From: Leptothoe sp034932105
Lineage (GTDB): Bacteria > Cyanobacteriota > Cyanobacteriia > Phormidesmidales > Phormidesmidaceae
Assembly: GCF_034932105.1 (NCBI RefSeq)
Contig: NZ_JAYGIG010000118.1
Span: 1 to 64,000, forward strand
DNA: 64,000 nt
Direction: 5' to 3'
Below are positions 25,731-33,300 of the stretch, one piece after another. Each line of letters opens with the position of its first letter. The first letter of the stretch is position 1. The notes under the pieces were generated by a model. The model was not told the origin of the DNA. It saw only the letters and a program-made list of their open reading frames with translations, and made no database searches. Made by a program: the position numbers and the translations under genes.

Positions 25731-26498
25731 ATGACCTATTGCTTGGGAATATGTGTGAAGGAAGGGCTGGTCTTGGCTGCTGATTCTCGCACCAATGCTG
25801 GGGTGGATTATATTTCGTCCTATCAGAAGCTGTTTGACTTCTCAATTCCTGGGGAGCGGGTGATTGTGGCCTGTGTGTCGGGTAATCTATCGGTGACTCA
25901 AGCTGTTATACATCAGCTGCGCCAGGATATTAAAACCGGGGCCAAGGATTCACTGCATACCGTGCCCACCATGTATGAAATAGCTCGCTACATCGGCTAT
26001 GAAATTCGTAAAATTCAGGACGAAGACCGTAACTGGTTAGACCAGGATGGGATTAAGTTTCAATGTAACTTTTTGGTAGGGGGCCAGCTACCGGGGGAGT
26101 CACCAGAGGTTTACCTGGTTTACAGCCAAGGCAACTGTATTAAGGCCACCCCGGAAACACCGTTTTTGCAGATTGGCGAAACTAAATATGGTAAGCCGAT
26201 TTTGGACCGCACATTGACCTATGGCTCGTCAATGGATGAGATCGCAAAATGTGCCCTCCTCTCCATCGACTCCACCATGCGGTCCAACATTTCCGTCGGT
26301 CCCCCCATCAACATGGTGCTCTACGAAACCGACAGCTTTGAAATCCGCCACAGGGTTCAGCTCCAGTCCAGCGATCCCTACCTCGCCAAAATTCGTAAAT
26401 ACTGGGAATGCGCTTTGCGAGAAGCGACCCAAAATATGCCCACACCAGAATGGAATCGGGTATCCATCGATGCCGACCCAGACTTCTCCATTGAATGA
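25731..26498 (+). CDS. Anbu-type proteasome-like peptidase
   Basis: This 255-residue protein is of the Ntn-hydrolase/20S proteasome beta fold, closest to Anbu (ancestral beta subunit). After Met removal the N-terminus is Thr-Tyr-Cys; Thr1, Asp17 (A-A-D-S-R-T-N-A-G) and Lys32 (S-Y-Q-K-L) are placed as in proteasome active sites. The start at ATG 25731 exposes this Thr; an in-frame ATG at 25707 would bury it behind eight residues. Anbu usually sits with transglutaminase, alpha-E and ATP-grasp genes; none is adjacent here. Cellular role and substrates are not established. Confidence 0.8.
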   Translation: MTYCLGICVKEGLVLAADSRTNAGVDYISSYQKLFDFSIPGERVIVACVSGNLSVTQAVIHQLRQDIKTGAKDSLHTVPTMYEIARYIGYEIRKIQDEDRNWLDQDGIKFQCNFLVGGQLPGESPEVYLVYSQGNCIKATPETPFLQIGETKYGKPILDRTLTYGSSMDEIAKCALLSIDSTMRSNISVGPPINMVLYETDSFEIRHRVQLQSSDPYLAKIRKYWECALREATQNMPTPEWNRVSIDADPDFSIE

Positions 26499-26721
26499 TG
26501 ACCCACCTACACAAGATCGCTAGCGAAAGGAGTCACGTAGGTCACAGGTCTACCACTTCGATAGTAACTGCCGTGGAAATACTCAATTTGGATGGACCAG
26601 GACTCACTATCTGCATTGAAGCAGAAACAAAATACGAAGATGTACCCATCATTCCTGTCATAACCTTGGCCCATGATGATGACAAGTGCCGTGGCACAGA
26701 AACCAAGGAATTTAAATTACC

Positions 26722-27135
26722 ATGCCTAACCCCATTAAAGTTGTTCTTGTTGAAGATTCTGCTATTGCGTTACAAATTCTACACCGGTTGATCGATTCAT
26801 CCCCAGAAGTTGACGTTGTTGGCACAGCCCAGAATGGAGCCGAAGGGTTAAGGGTGATCGCCGAAACCATGCCAGATGTGATCTGCACTGACATCCAGAT
26901 GCCCAAAATGGATGGCCTAGAATTTACCGAAAAAGTTATGTCAGAGTTTCCCCGCCCCATTCTAGTGGTGAGCAACACAGTCCATCCTTCAGAGGTGGAT
27001 AATATATTCAATTTAATGCAGGCAGGGGCATTAGACTTTTTTCCGAAACCCACATCAGGTACAGCCATGGACTATGAAAAACTCAAGAATGCCTTAATCA
27101 CCAAGATTAAGGTTTTGGCAAGTAAGAAAGTCTAA
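26722..27135 (+). CDS. Stand-alone response-regulator receiver domain, CheB-like
   Basis: This 137-residue receiver has the acidic V-E-D pocket, phosphoacceptor Asp in C-T-D-I-Q-M-P-K-M-D-G, the V-V-S-N Ser/Thr-switch position and the K-P Lys. The sequence (A-G-A-L-D-F-F-P-K-P) is like the N-terminal domain of CheB methylesterases, but the esterase domain is missing: the frame ends 25 residues after the switch Lys. No histidine kinase or chemotaxis gene is adjacent. It may act as a phosphate sink or a protein-interaction output; this is not determinable. Confidence 0.8.
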   Translation: MPNPIKVVLVEDSAIALQILHRLIDSSPEVDVVGTAQNGAEGLRVIAETMPDVICTDIQMPKMDGLEFTEKVMSEFPRPILVVSNTVHPSEVDNIFNLMQAGALDFFPKPTSGTAMDYEKLKNALITKIKVLASKKV

Positions 27136-27159
27136 TTTTTGCTCTAAGTTTTTAGTCTC

Positions 27160-27207
27160 AAAGTTCTCTCCCGATTTCCCTGTTTAGAAAAACCAGGAGA
27201 GAACTTT
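27160..27207 (+). terminator. Hairpin downstream of the receiver gene
   Basis: AAAGTTCTCTCC (27160-27171) pairs perfectly with GGAGAGAACTTT (27196-27207); the loop is 24 bases and ATTTTG follows. It lies between the convergent receiver gene and the NRPS-PKS gene and probably ends the receiver transcript. Confidence 0.55.
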
Positions 27208-27357
27208 ATTTTGTGGCTCTATCTGGCTGAAATTGTTCAGAAACTAGGCCAATGTAATCACCTTCAAGCGATTTCAACAGACCTAACGAGAAGTTTTCAG
27301 AAAAGTCATGTCATCAGCCCCTGTTTTTTCAGGGCCAATGCATCTCGCCTGTTGACC

Positions 27358-30300
27358 TTAACGAACTTTTGCCAAAGTATATTGAGCATCATCTTTAGCT
27401 GTGCATGCCAAGATCGTAGCAAAATGCTTTGCTAGGATTTCCACATAGGGAGGCTCAAATATCGACATATGTCCACCAGGACAGGGAAGTGCCTTAACTT
27501 CCCCCTGGACATATTGGGTCCAACCCATATCCTCTTCAGAGTGAAGATTTGCATAAAGTTCATCCGCTCGAATTACCCAAATGTCACTGGGGTAACTTTT
27601 CGGCTGATAGGCATTACTTATCTGTACTTGGCGACAATATATCGCATCATTGAAAATCCTGTCAGTGCCAAGATTTAATTTGCGATATAGCTGATATTGC
27701 TGCTCGCGAAACATCAAGCGAAACTGGCTCGATTCAAAGTCATATCGTTGTTTGATTTTTTCTATCAGATAAGATGGCCCTGTTTTCAAAAATGTTTTCC
27801 AGTAATTCTCATACCGTTGCATAACGGGGGCCATGGTTTCCCCTTCAGGGGTAGCTCGATCTATCAGCACACAAGCTTCGATCGTGTCTCCCTGCTGAAT
27901 AAGTTGCTGCGCTATCTCGTAGGATAAAAAGCCGCCAAAGGACGGTCCAGCCACAAAGTAGGGGCCTTTAGGTTGAACAACCTTAATCTGCTTCACATAA
28001 TGTGCTGCCAAAGCTTCTAAGGTATTAAATTGCTCATCAAATCCATCGAGTAAAACCGATTGGATACCGTAAACAGGGCGATCAGTCTGTAGCTGCTCCA
28101 CTAATGGCTGGTAGAACAAAATACTGGTACCAACGGCATGCACTAGAAACAACGGTGATAAATCTGCATTGCCTGATTTCAGAGGCACAATACAGGGAGG
28201 TAGTTCAACCGGCGACGACTGTTGTATGGTCTCTGATTGTTCCCCTCCCAGTGCTTCGGCAATAGCTGCGATGGTCGGGGTTTGAAACAGTCGATTAATG
28301 GGAAACTTTTGACCCAGCTGACGCTCCATTTCGGCTGCCACCTGAATGCCAATGAGGGAATCTCCCCCCAGATCAAAGAAGCTATCCTGACGTTTGAGGT
28401 CACTCATCCCTAACAAATTTTGCCAAATATTGGCGATTGTCCGTTCAGTGTCGTTTTCAAAATCGCTGGCGGCCATTGCCTCAGCATCCGCGGCCTCAGT
28501 CGCTTCGTTTGTTTGTCTGCTGTTAGCCGAATCTTTCAGAGATATGAGTTTAACCCATTTATCGACCCTAGCTTGCAGATCTCCCGTCGATACCACCACC
28601 TGATGTAGTTGGGACTGGGACAAAATCCGTTCCAGGGCAGCCACACCTTCCTGGGAGGACATAGACAACTTTGTGATGGTTTGGCCGACAGAAACGTTAC
28701 CTTGGTCACCTTGACTCTGTTGCAAATCATCCCAGTTGACATGTTGCCATGCATCCCAATTCACACTTAACCAGGGGAAGGATCCGGCGATGTTGCGCTG
28801 AGCTGTAAATGTGTCCATAAAGGTATTGGCTGCGGCATAGGTGGCAAATCCTAAGCCGCCCAGAATGGTGGAAATGGAGGACATCAACAGACAGAAGTCT
28901 ACGGACTGATGCTTGAGGACCTGGTCTAGCACCAGCAAACCATCCACCTTGGGCTGTAGCTGTTGTTCACAGATACTCTTGCTAATGGTATTGATGTAGG
29001 AAGATTTGATTAATCCAGCCGCATGGATCACGCCATTGATGGCACCAAATCGTTGTTTTGTCTGGGCAACGACGGCTTTCATCTGCTGCAGGTCACCCAC
29101 ATTGACCTTGACCACTAGGACTTCAGCCCCTAGCTCTTCAATCTGCTGAATCTGTCGAATTTTACGACTCACCGGATCGTTTTCATCGTGGGTGGACAGC
29201 CAGGATTCATAGTCCTTTGGCTCTGGAAACTGGGAACGGCTCGTTAATACCAGTTTTGCCTGAACTGTTTTGGCTAAGTACTCAGCAAAGATGAGGCCAA
29301 TGCTGCCTAGACCACCTGAAATTAAATAGACGCCTTTCTCTCTCAATCTTACGGGTTGTCCGTTGGCTGCTGGCAAACGCACGGGTTCAAAGGTTTGAAT
29401 CCAGCGGCGAGAATCACGGTAGGCAACAACGGGTTCCGGTAGTCCAGCTTGAATCTCACTGAGCAATTGACCCACCAGTAGGGCCTGATCCCGAGGTTTA
29501 GTCCCAGACAAAACAACGTCAATGGTGCTGCAGCTAATTTTGGGAGATTCCTGGGGAATTACCTTGCAAACACCCAATAGAAGCGACTTCTCGGGAGACA
29601 GCATTTCATTGCCAGTCACCGTTTGCATCCCGTTTGATACCACAGCTACTTGACAAGCCTCAAATGTTTTTTGGCTTTCGAGGGCCTGGACTAAATAGAG
29701 CAGGCTGTAGAAACCCTTTTCTTTGGCTGTTTTAACTGAATTAAATGTGGATTGGTTGGCCTTGATAGGCTGCACGCTCCAGCTGTGGATAATGGTCTGT
29801 GGACATCCATGGCGAGCCGAGACTTGACCCATCAGCTTGATGTAATCCTTAGGGTCTGTCGGATTGATCACATATTCACTGTTCTCAACCCGAGAGAAAG
29901 ATTTACCTGCTTTCACCAGGGTTACCTGGTGGCCTTGGCCTCTCAGCTGACTGGCCAGCTGGGCACCCAGACCAATAGTATCGGCAAAGATCAGCATGCA
30001 CGATGTTTCAGTCCGCTGGGTCGGCGCCACCAGGGTTCTACTTTGCCAAGCGGCAGAGTAGAACCAATCTGTAATATTGGCTTTTTTACTCAGCGATACC
30101 TGGGATGTACAAACGTCGGTTTGGGTCCGCCGTTCTAGCCAATGGCGCTTGCGCTCAAAGGGATAGGTGGGCAAAGATAACCGCTGGCGGTTGTCCTCGC
30201 CATAGCAGGCGGCCCAGTCCGTCAGCCCGCCTGCAGCCCACAGCTTGCCCAGGGTGGTGTATAAAAATGCCGTGTCATTTTGACCGTCTTTGGGGTGACG

Positions 30301-33300
30301 GGTACTGGAAAGGACGGCATGGGTGGCTGATTTGCTGGGATGCTGTAGGGCAAATGTGGTTAGGGCTTTACCCGGGCCGACTTCTAGGAGAATTTGGTCC
30401 GGCTCATCCAGCAGCAGCTCCAACCCCTGGGCAAATCTCACGGTTTGTCGCAAATGCTGTACCCAGTAGCTGGGGTCAGTGGCTTCGCTGGGGGTAATCC
30501 ACATGCCGGTGACGTTGGAAATAAATGGAATCTCGGGAGCCTGCCGCTGAACAGCGTTTACCCGTTCCCTAAAGGAGTCCAAAATGGGTTCCATCATCGC
30601 TGAGTGGAAGGCGTGGGACGTCCTCAGGCGACTGCAATCTACCCCTTTTTGGATCCACTGTTGTTCGAGGTCATCAATGGCCTCGTGGGGGCCCGCCACC
30701 ACACAGCGAGAGGGACCGTTGATTACGGCTAAGGACACCTGATCACCTAGATGTGGCAGAATTTCTGCTTCGGGCAGGGGCACAGATAACATTGATCCCC
30801 CAGGCAGCTGCTGCATCATTTGGCCCCGGGCTGTCACAAGGGCCAAGGCATCTTCTAAGGCAAATACACCGGCCAAACAGGCGGCGACATACTCACCAAT
30901 GCTGTGGCCAATCATAGCCTTGGGCGTCACCCCCCAGGACTGCCACAGCATGGCCAACGAGTATTCGATGGTAAATAGGGCTGGCTGGGTAAAGGAGGTC
31001 TGTTTGAGTTTTTCTGTGCTGGTCTCTACTTGGTCACTGTCGGGATAAATCAGCTGGCGGAGGTCCAGACCGAGATGGGGCAACAGAATCTCCGCACAAC
31101 GATCTACCTCAGCCCGAAATACAGGCTCTGACTGATAAAGGTCCTGGGCCATGTTGACGTATTGGGAACCCTGACCAGAGAACATAAAGGTAACGGGACG
31201 TTCACCTGGCTCTTGGACGGCGTCAAAGACTTTCTTGGGGTTTAGAGGATCTAGCGCATTGATGGCATCCTGGGTGTCCTGGCAAAGGATCACTCGGCGA
31301 TGGTTAAAGGGTTTACGGCCCACCTGCAGAGTGTAGGCAACATCCGCCAGGTTGACATCAGGATTCTGTCTTAGGTAGTCTGCCAGGTTAGCGGTGGCGG
31401 TGTCTAGAGCACTCCTGGTTTTGGTGGAAACTGGCAACAGTTTCCAGGGTTTTGAGGACTCAGATGACTCTAGTTGAGGCCCTTCCTCTAGGACGATGTG
31501 GGCATTGGTGCCGCCGATACCAAAGGAACTGACCCCAGCCCGGCGGGGAATACCATTGGTTTCCCAAGGAGACAACTCGGTGTTGACATAAAATGGACTG
31601 TTTTCCAGGTCAAGTTTGGGGTTGGGACTTTTGTAATGAAGATGGGGGGCCAGGGTTTTGTGTTTTAGGGCGAGGGCTGTTTTGATCAATCCGGCCATGC
31701 CAGCGGTCGTATCTGTGTGGCCGATGTTTGTTTTTACTGAGCCGATGGCACAATAGCCTTTCTTGTCAGGATTGGTGTAATAGACTCGCTTTAGCGCCGT
31801 CATTTCAATGGGGTCACCCAGGGTGGTGCCGGTACCGTGGGTTTCAATGTAGGTGACAGTTGTGGGATCAATGTCACCCATAGCTAGGGCCTCGGCTATG
31901 ACGGCAGCCTGTCCTTCTACGCTGGGAGCGGTAAAACCGATTTTCTGGGAGCCATCGTTGTTGAGGGCCGCTCCTTTGATCACCGCGTAGATATGATCTC
32001 CGTCTTTAACGGCATCATCCAGTCGCTTCAGGACGACGGTACCGACACCATCCCCCAGCACGGTACCCTGGGCATCGGCGTCAAAGGCACGACAGTGGCC
32101 ATCGGGGGATAAAATCATCCCTTCTTTGTAGAGATAGCCTTCTTTGCGGAACTTTGAAATGGCAGCGGCTCCTGCGATCGCAATATCACACTGATAATTC
32201 TGCAAACTTTGGCAGGCCGTCTGTACCGCCACCAGAGACGTGGAACAGGCCGTGTTGATATTCAGACTAGGCCCCGTCAACCCTAACTTGTAGGAAACAC
32301 GCGTGGGCATGTAGTCCTTATCATTACTGAAAATGATTTGATACTCGTTAATGGCTGCCAACCGATCACGATTGGACTCAATGTTTTGCAACCGATAGTT
32401 ATTTTGCCTAACACCGGCATAGACACCGATGCGAGTATCTCCAGTTTCCATGGGATACCCCGCATCCTCTAGGGCATGCCAGGCACACTCCATAAACAAG
32501 CGTTGCTGCGGATCGATAATCTCAGCTTCCCTCGGAGTCATGCCAAAGAATTTGGCATCAAACAGGTCAAACCCATCCAGGATGGCCGCCGCCTTCACAT
32601 AGTTGGGGTCATTGAATACTGCCGGTTCTATGCCAGCATCTTCAAGTTCCTCATCACTGAAAAATGAGATGGACTCCACACCATTGCTCAGGTTATGCCA
32701 AAACTCATGGATGTCTTTGGCCCCTGGGAACCGGCAGGCCATACCGATGATGGCAATGGCATCCGACTGTTGGTTAACCCGTTCTTTCTGTTTCTTAATG
32801 CGATCACTACTAGCTTGTAACAAGGAGGGCTGGTCAGAGCCCGCCTGCCCCAGATATTGGATGAGCGAATTAATGGTGGGATAGGTAAAGAGGTCAACAA
32901 CAGAAATGTCACTGTCTGTAATGTCTTCTAAGTCACTCATGAGCTGACTATGCAAACGACCCACCAAAATCGAATGTCCGCCCAAGTCGAAGAAGTTGTC
33001 GTGGATGCCCACCTGATCCACATTGAGAATCTCTTTCCAAATACTGACAATCTGTCGCTGTAGATTGTTCTGGGGGGCCACATAGGCCTCATCCCCACCC
33101 ACGTTGGTCTGATCTGGCTTGGGTAACGCCCGCCGGTCTATTTTGCCATTGGGTGTTAGCGGAAATGCATCGATGCCAACAAAGATGGATGGCATCATGT
33201 AATCTGGCAATGTTTTCCGTAACCCTTGCCTCAGCTCAGCCGGTTTCAGGGTGACACCGTCGTTCAAAATTAGATAGGCCGCAATGCGCTTATCTCCAGG

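Noticed and set aside
26495..26791. 98-codon plus-strand frame overlapping the Anbu stop and the receiver start
   Set aside because: The ATGA overlap with the Anbu gene hints at coupling, but its last 70 bases lie inside the receiver gene in another frame and the product has no recognisable fold or codon pattern. Kept as a weak possibility only.
27211..27435. 74-codon plus-strand frame at the 3' end of the NRPS-PKS gene
   Set aside because: It follows a probable terminator, has no ribosome site and overlaps the thioesterase end.
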